DNA of 64,000 nucleotides, taken from contig OZ316896.1 in assembly GCA_973895155.1 (NCBI GenBank), forward strand, positions 10,726,001 to 10,790,000. Direction: 5' to 3'. Below the pieces are notes generated by a model. It made no database searches. It saw only the letters and a program-made list of their open reading frames with translations, and was not told the DNA's origin. Numbering within the stretch: position 1 is the stretch's first letter; every line of letters starts with the position of its first letter. Shown piece after piece: positions 34,175 through 47,410 of this stretch. The translations under genes and the position numbers were made by a program. The stretch is from Marsupella aquatica (taxonomy: Eukaryota > Marchantiophyta).

Positions 34175-36885
34175 ATGAAGGGAGCTCCTAAGGTCCGGGC
34201 TGCAATGCGGAGGAGAGTTGCCCTTGGAGGCAGTGCAGCACGGTGCTGCTACCGATTCTGTTACATTATGCTGGTTGTGGCAGCTGTTGCTACCCTGACT
34301 TCTCGATTGAGGGGTGCTCGGCTACCACCCGTGGTGTCAAACAAAATGGGTGAGTCAAGAAGAAGACCTGCTCGTCTCCTATTCTGGAAGCACTCTTGCA
34401 CTTGCCACTTTGAAGTGTCTTATGATGTGATGAAGTACAATAAGGCAAATGTCGGCCGGCAAGCAGGCAGTCTGTATGCAATGTATACTCAGCTGGGAAT
34501 AGTAATACAAAGTACCGGAGAATTTGGATCTACTGTTTGAAGATCATGCAAATGTTGCTGTCAGTCTCTAACGAAAATTTCAATAAGAGGGGCAAAGCAT
34601 GAAGCAGGGTGTCGAGATGCTAAACTGCGGTGTGTAAGATTGGAAAAGGTCCCTTGGAAGATGAGGATGGATGGAAGAAAGGTGAGAGAGACGAACATAC
34701 GTCTTAAGATGGACGTGATGAGAGGTTGTAACACTGCTACGTTACTCACATTGCAGTGGTTCTGGGTTTGACACAAGTGGCTAGTGACTTTTTTGTGCCT
34801 GCCAAACAATAAGACAAGTGATTTGGTTTTGGCTCTGGCAGGCGAGAACATGGGAAGCGAAAGAAGAGACAATAGTGGAGACCATTTGTCCCTAGATGTT
34901 GGACAGGATCCCAAGCAGGAGCATCTGCGTAGATGGATTGTCAACCCCAATTCGCTGTGTTTTGGGAAAGGAAACATTACCATTCTCTCTGTTGCGATCG
35001 GCCTGCCCCAGGTAACAAACGATCTCTACTGTACACCTTCTCTGAGCGTTATGAAGCATTTAAAAGTAATGTTACTGTTTCTACGCAGACGTGGCAACTT
35101 CGGGTCAAGTCTTCATGTCGGACGATTAGGCTGGAATTCACACAAATAAGACCGAAGATCATTGCGGAATTTTTGCTTCAGCTGTCTTTGACAGAAGATT
35201 GTCTCAACTTTAAATCTACTTGCACAGTTATATCCGTACCATGTTGCTGCTGTGTTCGTATCAGGTTCCGAGTTTCTGTTGTATCCAACTTATCTCTTTG
35301 TTAGACGACTCAAACCTGCGACATCATAATTTTCCATTCCTTCTCTCAATTTTTTTTGATACTTATAGAGCTACCCTTTTCCCATCCTAAGAGGGCTAGG
35401 GCTTCCTGTGTCGAAAAAATGATTCTTGAGAAAGCCAGGTTCGAATAAGTTCCCACAGTTTCCTTTTCACAACTTCATAGTGTGTGTTGCCAGTAGCTGT
35501 CAACACTAGTATCTATAACGTCACTGTAGATAGCTCTAGCGTCCAAGAGCCCGAGCGAGCTACTGTGGGTTTCTCGTCGAATTGCTTCTATATAACAGTG
35601 TAAATGAGGCATGCTGCGTTGGCAGCCGATGCCCCAAGGTTTACCTATTTTTTCATTTCTGTGTGTTTGTGTGAATCTCCAACGGAAGCCGTTTTACACA
35701 CTTGCTGAGATCGTTTCTGTTCGACCTGAACTCGTCATATCATGGCACATGCCTTTGTGTCACATTGTTGTACCTGATTTGATAGATTTAATGTAGTAAA
35801 GAACTTTTGCGGAAGCTTGCTGTCTGGCACGTTGTCTTTTAAATTTTCAGGTTTTCTTTGCAACTAAGCGACTCACAACTGACTTCTGGTCCGGATGTAG
35901 GAGTATCTCGAGCTGTTACGAAGCAACCGACTTGCATACGCAGGCACACATAACTACCGCTACTGTGAAGTACAAACGGTCCTTGATTTTAATAGACATC
36001 CTCACTGGACGAAAGTTAAAGCGACATCACTACTACTCAGCTTTGCAGACACAGTGATGCACATTGATGCAGATGCCCTCATCGTTAATCATTCTGTAAC
36101 CATTCAGAGCATCATGGAGGCACCAACTCTGAACTTATCAGGGAAAGATGTTATCTATACTAGTGATTTCAAGCAAAAGCAAGATGGTGGAGTGGATGCC
36201 AAGTCCCATATCAGCTCCGCAGTCTATATAATGCGAAGTACTGCCTGGAGCAAGGTCTACTTCTTCATCGTTTTCCCTGCACCTGACTTCGTTTGATATC
36301 TTGTAAGCTATGCATACGTTACTTGCTTTCTCGTTATAATTATCCGTCGGCGACCTCTATTCCGTGTATAAAAGACATTAGGGTGCAGGAAATCTCAGCA
36401 CCCGAGTTTCTGCAATATTTGAATGGGTTACTCGATTCCTGTATGGCAGGCGTTATTGGAAGCTGAACATAAGTTCTATAGGGAGTCATCGTTGTTCAAT
36501 ACGTATGAGGAGATGGATGCTCTGAACCTGTACCGTATGAAGCATTCTGAGGAATATGCTCATCATGTGGGTATCGTTCCTTTCCGGTAAGTTTCCATGA
36601 TCAGAACTGCGCATATATCCAGTTCTGCTCTATTGCATGAACCTGGCTTGAATTTCTTGAAGTCTCTATTGTGCTACTTGACCGGTGTTGTTCATGTGCA
36701 GGTACATGAACAGCCCTTGCAGTGAAAACTACAATTATTACGAACCTGGAGATTTCATTGCCCATTTTACAGAAGGAAAGACCCCTGAAAAATATGTCCA
36801 CTTAGCCTCCCGCTTCAAATCAAAAAGTCCTCATGAAAAAGGTTGCTCAACGTGCGAGTGCTTTTTAGAGACGCCTGAGATTTGA
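34175..36885 (+). CDS. GT34-like (GMA12/MNN10) Golgi glycosyltransferase
   Basis: Exons 34175-34349, 34842-35011, 35901-36254, 36450-36586 and 36702-36885 sum to 1020 nt (339 residues), and all phases agree. A short basic N-terminus is followed by a membrane anchor (about residues 25-42, FCYIMLVVAAVATL), giving type II topology expected in the Golgi. The catalytic domain starts NITILSVAIG. It has LAYAGTHNYRYC, the metal/nucleotide-sugar motif HIDADAL (DxD near residue 172), and late blocks HHVGIVPFRYMNSPC and YYEPGDFIAHFTEGK, which correspond to the GT34 phrases around PQRxMNSY and GDFxxHFAG. The family transfers xylosyl, galactosyl or mannosyl residues; the substrate here is unknown. It is shorter than the plant xyloglucan xylosyltransferases, so a MNN10-like or plant-specific subgroup is more likely. 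Confidence 0.8.
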
Positions 36886-37270
36886 TTGTAGTGTAGTTGG
36901 ACGAAACCATGTTTTTGAAGCGTTTAGCTTTTTTTAATGAAAGATCGATAGAAAAGGTTTCTTAGAAAATCAGTGATCTAGTGTTGATTGTCTATCCTTG
37001 TGACTGGCCAGCACTTTGTACATCATCGAAAATGGAGAGAACGAAAGAGTGCACACCAGAAAACGCCTTTTCAGAAGGGTTCCAGAGATCCCAAACTACC
37101 ATTTCTACAGTCAAGGGATCCTCAACTTCTGTATATGGAGTAAAAATATAGCTCCTGAACAGCTGTCGTAGTGGTCACTGGCCTCAATTCTTAACAGCTT
37201 TGTCGCAGCAGTTCTATTTAAGCACTGGCTTAGGTGACTGAATGAGTGAATCCTCCACTGCGTACTAAGA

Positions 37271-37470
37271 AAATTCTGGTCTTGAATTAAAGTTCCCACG
37301 CTTAGCCCAACCAGGAAGCTTGGCCGGCCCAAAATTGCGATTCAATCCGGTGATGGGTACGAAGATTGTTCTGGTCTTGACGTAAAGTTCCCGTGCTGAA
37401 AGTCCAACCAGGAAGCTTTGCCGACTCAAAATGCGAGTCAATCCTGTGATGGGTACTGAGACTGCTTTTG
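37271..37470. repeat. Tandem duplication, about 102-bp unit, two copies
   Basis: The phrases TTCTGGTCTTGA, AAAGTTCCC, CCAACCAGGAAGCTT and GTGATGGGTAC occur in the same order in both halves, with moderate divergence. Confidence 0.75.
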
Positions 37471-38390
37471 GGTTCCAGAAGGACAGTTGCTGTGATTCTT
37501 GAACACCATAGGCGAGTGACAAATAAACTCAACTTGTTGTCAATCTCCGTTTGGTAATGGAGGCAGGCAGGGAAACTGTCAGAATTGACGAGACCTCCAT
37601 CAATCCTTTCAACCCACTTCAGCTGTCGGGGCCTAAGAGAAAAGATACTAATTTCCATGGAGTTCTTAGAGGACATTTAAATTTTTTATGATCCTTGACA
37701 AGTGCTGATCTTTTGTGCAGTCGTAGTGTCATTGAAAAACTGTATGCGACCCTGTAACTCACTAAAGCGTTATGTGGAATTTCGTGAGTACTTGCTGTAC
37801 TAAAGATATTTGAGACACGGTTAGTGTCTAAAACGCAAAATCTGAATATTTGACCCTGCTACGTATGAAATTAGGAGGATATTATTTTTGGAAGCCTGAG
37901 CATTCGATTTCTGTCGAGAATTTCAAGCATGAGTAAACTTAGAGAACCGGGAGGTTCCATGAGTATATTTGATTCAACTAGAGTATGTTCTTGATTCCTC
38001 GGCGGCGTTTTTAATACGTTCATCGTCATTTTGGCACAAATAGCATCCTGAAGTTAAGTCTCGACGTTTGGGGCAAAGATCCAACTTTCTAACACTCAGT
38101 TGCTGGCACATAACGCTTCTGAAATATCGGCAGTCCCCAGATAAAGAACAGAGTTGCAACTCTGATCAGTCGCTACATCTCCATTCAGAAACTTACTTGC
38201 GGTCACCAGCAAATCTTGTAGAAAAGGTTCTCAAAAGAATTCGAGGGACTCATGTTGCAAGGGTTAAGCTCCGGGTGGAGCATAATGATCGAGTCTCTGT
38301 TACCGGTTTGAGAAAGTATTCACAACCTTCAACTAATCGCAAAGGTTGCGCGCAGTGACCGTCTAAGCACAAAGCCTTCAAATCACACCA

Positions 38391-38513
38391 AAAAGCTCTT
38401 GCGAACCATCAGATCTCTTTTCTCGTTGGTACAGTAGAGAAGTGCTAAATCCGAAAGCTCTGGCAAACCATCAAGATCTTTTTCTCGTTGATACAATAGA
38501 AAACTGCTAAATC
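38391..38513. repeat. Tandem duplication, about 62-bp unit, two copies
   Basis: Two adjacent copies share AAAGCTCT, AACCATCA, TTTCTCGTTG and CTGCTAAATCCG-type blocks. Confidence 0.7.
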
Positions 38514-39460
38514 CGGAATCCATACACAGGATTCTTCAAATATTGATTTCTGGTAATGTTGTTTTCAAAATTGTATATGACATTTGAGTTTAAGGTGTCG
38601 CGACACCTTGAAAGAATTCAGAACTGCAGCATCTCATTTGCAGGTAGCTACCAGCCTCACATCGAACTACCTCTGGCGTATTCTCCTGGACGAAGGTCCC
38701 AACATTAACCCTCTAATCAAAGATATGCACTTGGAGGAGCACGGTTCTGTTAGTCCATACTGCCTGCAGTAGCTAAAATGTTCAGACGTTGTGAGCCTTA
38801 GCCCCTGATTTGGTAGGACGTCTCGGTATCTGCAAAAAGAGCCTCTTCTGGTGGTTTAAATTTAGGACGTATCTATGGTGGATATTTACGAGGCTAACAC
38901 ATTTCAATAGAAATTTGTTCTCTCAGTCACCTGGCAATTGTCGCCTTACTAACACAAGTAAGATGAAGCTTAGGTGTGAGCTACCAATAATTATGGCACA
39001 CGTTATAAGTCTTGAGGGTTGCAGCTCCCGTTTGATGGACTACTTTGAAATAAAAAATCTCTCCTCTGGCCACCTGCACAGAAGGCATGCTTTCCACGAG
39101 ACTGGACGATATGCATCCCTTCCGTGATACAACAGATTTATTGAACTTGGAATGCAGGAATGTATGGGGTTTTGGCATTAGCTTCAGACGTAGGCTTGAA
39201 AATCGATGCCAACCTCAACTTTTGACTCTGGCAGATTTCACTCACCAAATTATGATGGTGATCAAGTACTCCAATTGCAAGCCAGGTAGGAGTCTCTGGT
39301 ACCAGTGATCGAGGTCATGTTCAGCTGCTTCAAAATTGCCAGAATGCTTTCATAATCTTCAATAATCTTGGGCAGGTCGATCCAATCTGTGAGCTTTCCG
39401 TCCACTGGATCCATGATCGAGAGTTCAGCTCTAAACGAACGGCCCAATTGAATTGGCCTG

Positions 39461-42400
39461 CTACAGTTCCCAGGCCATCTTCACAGAGTCTCCTGTCCCA
39501 CGCATGCCGTATCGTCTCCTCGTGTAATCTCTGAGAGATGTGTCGTTCTTGGCACAGTGGCTAGTCTCCCAGCCCGGGGGCTTGGTGGCCTCAGGGCCCA
39601 CTCCTTCAGGTCGGTCCCGGGAGTTCAAGTTCTTGCGCTCCTTCCAATCCACTACATAAGTGGAAGCCCTCTTTGCGAATTTTTTCTCGAATTCGCTCCA
39701 CGCTTGATACTTGTAGTGATTCACAACCGATCGCCGAGGATCGAGGTAGACTGACTGGTATTGGGGCTTCAAGTGGAAGTGATGGATCACGTTCTGGAGA
39801 GAGCTCTGCAGCGCTGGGAAATACACCATGGATTTGTGCCTCTGCTCCCCCAGGTCTCTGCAAGTGTACCCCTGCGTCACTCCCTCGGAAGGACTCGTGG
39901 TTCTACCTGAGGGCCCAAAATTTCTGCACAGGAACGAAATCTGTCCTACTTGCAGAGAAGGAGCACGCTTGATCGACTCAGCAGTAGTACCTATGGAACC
40001 CTGTTTAACAGCACGCATCGTCACCCTCTTGATGGTATCTTCGATGAGAGATGCCAGAGGACTAGCTGATACTGGAGGCCTAGCTTCTTCTTCTTCTTCT
40101 TCTTCTGCTGCTGGAGCTGCTGCTGGAGCTGCTGGTCCTGTAGTTTCAGGCTCTTCCGTGAGTTCAAGCCATCGTTTGGGGAAAAGGTACTCATCCACAT
40201 CGGTAAACAAAATCCACGTGCACTCTCGCTGAGCCTCGATGGCACAATTAGAGAAGCCAGCCTCCTGTGTCTTCACCCACGGCCAGTTTATTCTCGTCAC
40301 ATTGTACTCGGAAAGCTCGCTCACCACCCTCCGGATATCATCCTCGCTGTTGTTGTCGTACAGGAAGAATTTCTCCACCCCTAGATCAGAGTTGAAGAGC
40401 ACCCACTCTTTGAGAAACTTGGCCACATTCCAGATCATCGTGCAGGAGCACACAAGATGCTTCTTTTTTTGCGTTGTCACCCCACCCCCAAAATTCAACC
40501 TGCTTGAGCCCGCCTCCATATTCCCACTCCCTGCTGCCACTACTCTCACCGGGAGAGTGGATGCTCCGGCTCCCCGAATGGGTTCGTAGTAGGCAACTGA
40601 AGGAATGGTCTTGCCTTTGTAGATCAGATGCACTTTCACTCTGGTGACGAATATTGTGGGTTGATTCACACTAGGAAACTCGCACCGAAAAACCTCTTGG
40701 GCACCTGCTGTGACAGGAGTTTCCATCGCCTCCCCAAACCTGCAACTGAAATTCTCCAGCTCAGTGTACTCCGTCGTCTTTCTCCGTGATGAATCGAAGA
40801 GGTTCTTCACGTAGATAACGACATCCACCTCCGTTACCTGCACTGCATAGACTAGAGCCTTATCCCACCGAGCTGGCTTCAGAGTTCCACCCTTGTTTGG
40901 CAGTAGGAGAGCTGCATCGCCCACGGCGCTGTCCAGCTCCAGAGACACACTTTCAACATTCAATGTAGTCTGCATGCGCAGGGAGGGCGGTCTTGTGCAT
41001 GAGACACCCAGTCTGCGGTCAGGTAACAAATCCACCACGCGAGGGGCCGATTTCAGCTCAGGCTCCGCTCCATAACTACACGCAGAAATCCTCGCTCCGT
41101 GCACTGAGGAGCCATGCCTCACAATGAACAAATCCAAGTCCTCCGGAAGGATTACAATATCTTCGATGAAAGGAGTGGAAGAAGGCTTGGTTAAGCTTCC
41201 ATCCCCATGACTCGTGAGTGATCTGGGATGGGTTTGGGATCCAGCACCGGACCCCCTTCTCTGACGGAGGGCGTTGAACGAGAAGGCAAACATTTGCTCT
41301 GTTCGACGCTCCCATAGCAATTGCGCGGATGGTCCAGAGTCGCGAGGATACGAGAGAATCAGCTTCCTAGGATAGAAAATCTTAGCTGCATCATCAACGT
41401 CACCACAATAACAGTCAGCTCTGGTGAAGATGGCAACTCAATCCCTCGAGGTTACATTTGCAATTCATCATGTAGATGCAGTTAATCCTGCCAAGTCTTC
41501 GAAATTACTTAAGAATGACGTCGATGGGGTCACCTAGCTAGGTTCTCAAAAGATAGACCAGAAGTGAAGGTGTACCCTAAGGACAGACCAGACATACAAA
41601 AGATCAACGAGGACTACATGGTGGTCATTACGACGCCGATTGAGTCCAGATATGATCCGCTACATTAGATGGCAACACCGATATCCACGGTATCGACTGG
41701 GATGTCGAAGATTGACAAGAGATCATTTGTCGGTCGTGTTGTCGAAACCAGGCTAGAATGAGACCATTCGCTACGATGACGACCATGTCTTCGTAATACC
41801 TCGACCATCCGAAATGTGATACACCCAATAGAGCTAGGCGTTCTCAGCAAGCGGGATCCTGATCTCCACCAAATTTCTCAGCAAGTATGGATGATGGTGG
41901 AAGATTTCACCACCCCTCGAATTTCGGGTTCTTATTTTCTTCACGTATTAAGAGTGCTCCATACCTGGAGTCGTGGCCAAGGATTACGATTCTCGTGGAT
42001 CCCCGAGACAAAATTTCTCATTAGTGTACAATTTTGCTTAGTCTGACAAATCTAGACCCCGAACCCGTGGTCATGGCTCGAGCTAAATGAGCTCTCACCG
42101 ATCCGCTTGTTCATTAACTTTGCCATGCCGGATTGAAACTAATACAACCGTCATGATCCAGCTCGGATTATATGCTCGCATTACCCAGTACATTGAGCTC
42201 TTTCATGCCATGCCACAGCTGATCCGACACTCTACGATCCACCGGTTCATTAAGTTGCCATGCTTGATTGAAACTAGTGCCTCAAACTGGTTCCCTTCGG
42301 TTACGGGATGCCAATCACAGAAAAGCACAGAAAACGAAATAGATAGTAAATTGCGGGCTCCATGCTAATCAGAGTACGAACCGCCGAGACTTGAAGTTAC

Positions 42401-43767
42401 GGCAATGGTCAGGATCGGCGGCGCTGAAAATCAGCAGACACCGGTTCTCACTGCAGTACAACTCTTGTCGGAAGATGATCTCTCTAGTTCAATTGTATCC
42501 GGACCCGTGACGACTTCTATTATTTGAGTACTGACACAAGCCCGAACAACTTTCCAAACTGCTGGAACTGGCAAGACTTATGAACATAACGCGGTTTTCA
42601 GGAAAAGAGGGTCATTGCATCGATACTAACGCTACTACTGCTGCACTCTTGCACTCGTCATAGCACCAGGGTCCACAGCTACAATCCGTAGGTGACCGCA
42701 TATCCCGGGGAGTTTCAAAGGAAAGGAAAAGCAAGTTCAGCTCGTCGCGTGTAACCATAATGCTCAATTTGCTGGCTGTCAGAATGACGGGTCCACAGCG
42801 TGCTAATCTCGAATAGCTGCTACGCTATGGGTGGTCTACGGGGCTTGTGATCTCAGGAAGTCCTTACTCATGTCTACCGTCCGAATCAAAATCACCCGCA
42901 CAAAGGGGGGGGGGGGGGTGGAGAGAGAGTCTGTTCCTCAAGCGAGCGAGTAGGGTCTCAGACTCTCTCATGGATGCAATGAAAGGATTCATTCCCCCTA
43001 TCACACGGCCTACGCGACGACCAAAAATGGCATTTCTCGTGAAGGAAATATGTGAACAGGAAAGTACGAGCAACACTAAGGCAACCGTTCTGATAGTAGA
43101 GGCGCAAATCGTGATGCTGAAGCTCCGACGAAATCTCGAAGAGAGTTCATGGCTTTAAACTCTCTCTCGTTACTAAGAACTAACGGCGAGAAAAAAGTTA
43201 CTGGGAATAATTGAGCCGAAATTGAAGTACGCAGAGTGTCTGTTGCACGACTTCATCTTTCGATGTACACAATCATCGAGTTGCGGGTCGATGTACAGCA
43301 AAGTGTGTGAGTAACGTGCGATGCCATCCGTGCTGTTACCAGAAAACGGTGTCACCTCCCAAGTGTCAGGCAGCTCGTGCCCAAAATCCATACCAGGAGA
43401 AAAGACGATCAATGGACTGAACGAGTGGAAATGCATAGAAGGGGAGGGGAGACGGGAGGCGTTGAGTACCTTGAATTGCGTTGCCCATGGGCGTGACTGA
43501 GGTCAATAAACAAAGAGATGCCAGGGTAACCACGAAGATCCATATTCGGGTGAGACACCATCGCCTCCTCCCAATTTGATCCAGCGGTTTCCTGTGGGCT
43601 CCAGAATAATGACTCAAACTGTAGTGAGCTCCGAATCCTTTCTCCAGCCCTCCACGCCCCATTCTAGGCTTTTTCCCCCTTGAGTTCGCTCCTGGCCCGG
43701 CCGAGCGAGCGACTCTCTCCCAAAAATGCTCCCCGACGCCATCAAATTCATCGACACCGCCCTTCAT
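39461..43767 (-). CDS. GT92 (DUF23) family glycosyltransferase
   Basis: Exon 1 is 43470-43767 and exon 2 is 39461-41385 (plus coordinates); 2223 nt give about 740 residues and the splice phase agrees. Exon 1 carries a cytosolic tail and a membrane anchor near residues 75-93 (WIFVVTLASLCLLTSV), typical of a Golgi type II protein. Exon 2 holds the full lumenal domain: ALVYAVQVTEVDVVIYVKNL, VCSCTMIWNVAKFLKEWV, KFFLYDNNSEDD, the DxD motif ILFTDVDEYLFP near residue 494, and the plant C-terminal phrase HYKYQAWSEFEKKFAKRAS. Relatives include plant GALS beta-1,4-galactan synthases and At1g27200-type proteins; the substrate here is unknown. After DVDE there is an Ala/Glu-rich insertion (about residues 514-535). 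The catalytic exon is certain. The link to exon 1 over a 2.1 kb intron is inference. Confidence 0.85.
40085..40140. repeat. (TTC)n/(GCTGGAGCT)n microsatellite inside GT92 exon
   Basis: Simple repeats on the plus strand encode, on the minus strand, an Ala/Pro run followed by a run of seven Glu. The array stays in frame and so can vary in length without breaking the protein. Confidence 0.85.
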
Positions 43768-46590
43768 ATACGAACTCTAAATCTTCCAACGTCGAAATGC
43801 TGTTCTGCCAACTACAGATAAACGTCGTTCGGAAATCAATCAATTCTTCCTGGAGCCAGCGAAGGCCTGCTTGTCTGCTCGTTGCCTGTCGAGGTGACTG
43901 AAAGACGGAATGAATGACTATTCGAAGGTCAGGCCACAGAGGCAGCGAACTGACAAACCCATCAGATCAACAACCTGGACCTGCATTCCTACCTGTCTGC
44001 GTTTCCTGCAAGATTGACGCCAGCCAGCCCCTGAGATCGCCTGGAGTGTTCTACTTAATCAGACCATGTCACATCAACCAGTGAACAAGAAGAAGAAGAG
44101 CATTAGTGCACGCCTCGCAAGCGAAGTGAAATAGTATCATTCACCTCCCAAAGAAGGGAACCGTTCTACGAGTGACACCGCCATCGATCTTCCGTTCATG
44201 GCCGCTGTGTGAAGAAGGATTTGTTCGGCATTTGGCAACCTCAGTCTCGCTGACATGACAGCAGGCTTCGATACCGTCGCACGCGTACCGCGGAATGGAG
44301 TTTCATCAAAGCGGTGCAAGTAGGGGAGAGACTTCCTCTCCTCCTACCTCCTGCCGCCGCCCCGAGCAGAGCGGTACATTGGATCAGTCCCGACTTGTAC
44401 AGCTTTGCTAGCTTGCTTACTTCGTCGCTCGCACGAGAAAACGCCTTGCTAAGTCACACCCCTATACTACCGCAAGAAAACCTCTCCGGAGAAGTGAATC
44501 TCGGTCAGCTTCATGGGAAGACCATTTTTAGCCGTAGAATTCTTTTGGCTCCGTCGAAGTGCTATAAAGTTTCTGGCCAGGAACGGCATTCCAGCACACT
44601 GACCGAAAAGTACTTAGCGTTGCGTACCGTCGACTGTTCAAGCTCGTTCATCAGTCAACCTGCCCCTAGTCACAATTCATCCATTGCATCACGTGCATAT
44701 CAAAGAGAGCTAGGCAACCGTCTCCATCGTCCGTCAAGACAATCCCAGCGGCCCAGCCAGCCCCGCCTGATGATTCATACCCGGATTCACCCCCGGATTC
44801 ACCCCCGGATTCACAAAGAAAACGTACGCAGAATTGATTGTCACATTGCCTTCGAAGAATAATGGTACGGTACTGAACTGATGAGTTCTCTTCTGTCGAC
44901 TGTGCGAGAGAGCTGGTCCCACAGAATGAGCTTTGAACGTCACTGCATGAAAGCCTTGAAGGCTTGAAAGGATCACTAGGGCCTGCTGTTGCTGTTGAGA
45001 GAATCGGCGTTGTAGGGCCCAATGCAGCTTTGCTTCGCGGGCTGCAAGTACATCATTCTGGAGCTAACCACTACCCTGTCCAAAAAGGCGAAGGTCGTTG
45101 GAATGAAGTGTGATTCTCAAGGCAAGGCCAAGAAAAAAAAAGAAAAAAGCCAAGGTGGAAGTTCAACCTCGTCATCCCCTGCTCCACTTTCCTCCTAGTC
45201 TAGTGCTCTATTACAAGCTTGCGAAGTCATTCAAGCTGACCGCCCATCAACCAACATCAGCGATGACCGTTAATAAGCAAGCACAGCAGTCACGAAATAG
45301 AAATCGTTATCGTCGACTCTCCTTCCTTTCCTGTTGCTGGCCACAACGAGACAGGACCATTTGTCTCCGGGAAGATTCCCTCGTATCTTTCCATACCTCT
45401 TCAGGATTCAAACTGTAAATCCGCAAGACCGAGAATTTACATCGGCAACCGTGCAGCAGCCTGTCATCTCATGTCATGTCCTTTGCACAATTATTAGTAG
45501 TAAAATTATGGAGCCCAGAGCCCTCCGAATTGCCAGCTGCTGCTTCGAAAGAGCACGAGGAAGAGGGTGGACCAGGCAATGGATCGACCGGCGTGCCGCA
45601 AGGCAACGCTACTGAACTTTGCTCCTCCTTTCTCCGCAAGTCCAGGTTCCCCTCAGACACTGACCAATTCCCAGCGGGTTCTCCGTGCTCCATCCAGGCC
45701 TACTTCTGCGTCAAGTCATGTACTCTACTTGAGCCAGTCTGTTTATTGCCGCAGTCGGAGGCGTGCATCGCTCATTCTAACCAGGAGATCCTCTCGACTC
45801 TCGAGCGCATTCATTCAACTTCCTCCAACTCCACATATTTTCGAGATAAAGCAACTCATCATTCTCCTCCAGTCTGTTCGTTGCCGCAGTCGGAGGCGTG
45901 CATGACTGCATGGCTCGAAAGAGATTAGAGAAGCTCCTCTCGAGCCCATTCATCATTACGTCCTCCGACTAGACACATTTTCGTGATGATAGTAATGGCG
46001 GATCTCATGCACAGAAAATTAATTCGCTCTCGCTCTCACATCTCTGATCTCTATCATCTCAGCATTGATCACTGATCAGAGTCAGTTCTTTCGTACAGCT
46101 CTGGTCAATGATCCAGCTCAACTCGATAAAGTCGATGGATTTTTATTTACATGTAAAGTCAACTGTTGTAAAGTCAGATATTTAATTACTGTCGACAGTC
46201 CATAACTGCAGCGTTTATGAGTGCATTATGTGGATATCTGCAGGTCGGCCGTCTAATCCCATAATATTATGGTATTTGTTTGTCGTAAATCCACCAAAAA
46301 ATAGAATGTTTGTAAACGACACTAAACGATGTCACTAAACGACAAAGATATAATTGCATTTTGGTCTATACGAGTGCACATGCACTAATCAATTAGTGCA
46401 CACATCTGTTCGAAGCATCAGTAACAAGTGCCACGAACAATTATACATGGTAGTTTTATGTACTTATTCAATTCAATCAATTGAATGGTGCACTATGAGT
46501 ATTTGGGGTATGAGGAGGAGTCATGGGTTTCTTTTTGTTCTTTTGTCGTTTGTAGATGGGTTTATTTTTGTTCAGGGTCAATAGTAGAGG
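43768..46590. other. Upstream region of GT92-like gene and intergenic sequence
   Basis: The first part should be the GT92 promoter. Open frames at 44314-44862 (plus, up to 182 codons, no ATG at its left end) and 45476-45928 (plus, 150 codons) show no domain. The first contains a short HPRI-type repeat from three 12-bp units near 44778-44813. I do not call them genes. Confidence 0.35.
45735..45960. repeat. Direct duplication, about 136-bp spacing
   Basis: The phrase TTGCCGCAGTCGGAGGCGTG occurs at about 45750 and 45882, each followed by related sequence containing CTCGAG and CATTCATCA/CATTCATTCA. Confidence 0.7.
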
Positions 46591-46599
46591 GTTCATTGC

Positions 46600-47010
46600 A
46601 TACTTAGACAAAAGAACAAAAAGAAATTCCAAAACATCATGCAAAGAACAAAAAGAAATGCCAAAACGTCATGCAAACCCCTGTGCATTGGTTTTGTGAA
46701 ACAAACCAAAGATTACATTCAAACCTGAAGACATGAACCATATTGTTTCACTTAGTAACTCATGATTTGCACCATGGCTGCCAGTGATCTAGGGTTCCCC
46801 CAAGGATGTAGTTTGTCATTCATCATTGTTTGACTCTAAATTTTACAGTAGCTCTTATTGGTGATAATATCAAGCTAAAACTCTTTATAGAAACTTTACA
46901 AGAACATCTAACACAAAAGTGTGAGAGGAGGCCTAGTTTGTAACAAAAGTTTCATAAGGGCCTATCACCTAAATTTGTTTTGGCAGGGATCCCATCAAGC
47001 ATATCCCTCC
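46600..47010 (+). repeat. Dispersed repeat R, uninterrupted copy
   Basis: Homologous in inverted orientation to 26260-26590 and, in its right part, to 26960-27090. It reads straight through CATCAAGCATAT, the position where the other copy carries the MITE. Confidence 0.6.
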
Positions 47011-47410
47011 CCAATGAGTGTAATTTAGTTTCAGGGGGTGAAGCTGCAGCTGCACTGCAAGTCAGACAAATAGTTTTTCTATCATGGACCCACTATTTGA
47101 TGCCCAGCCGGCACATGTCCACTGGCTGGTCTCTCAAAGCTCAAATACCACTCCTTATGCAGTAGTAAGTAGTCTTGTTTAGCTCCTTCCTTGTGAAGTC
47201 TGCTTTTCTCCTAGCATGGGCCTCCTGGTTCTCTAGACTGTTCTTTGGTCCCCCAGGTGCCAACCCCTTTTGTGGGCCCACCCATATTGTATGCTGGCTT
47301 TTTTAATGAAATTCATTGAGTTTTTTTAGGCCAAAAAAATGCAACAAACCAATTGGCTTTAGTAAGTTGGCCAGAGGATGAGCCTAGTTTTAGGCAAAAA
47401 AAATGCAACA

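Larger units (their letters stand above)
36886..39460. other. Intergenic between GT34-like and GT92-like genes
   Basis: This holds the two convergent 3' ends. It contains two short tandem duplications, annotated separately. No further gene was recognised; a 50-codon frame just beyond the GT92 stop is listed under findings. Confidence 0.4.

Noticed and set aside
39557-40589. Plus-strand open frames of 65-134 codons
   Set aside because: Shadows of the GT92 catalytic exon on the opposite strand.
44314-44862. 182-codon plus-strand open frame
   Set aside because: No ATG at its left end, no recognisable domain, internal 12-bp repeats; more likely GT92 upstream sequence.
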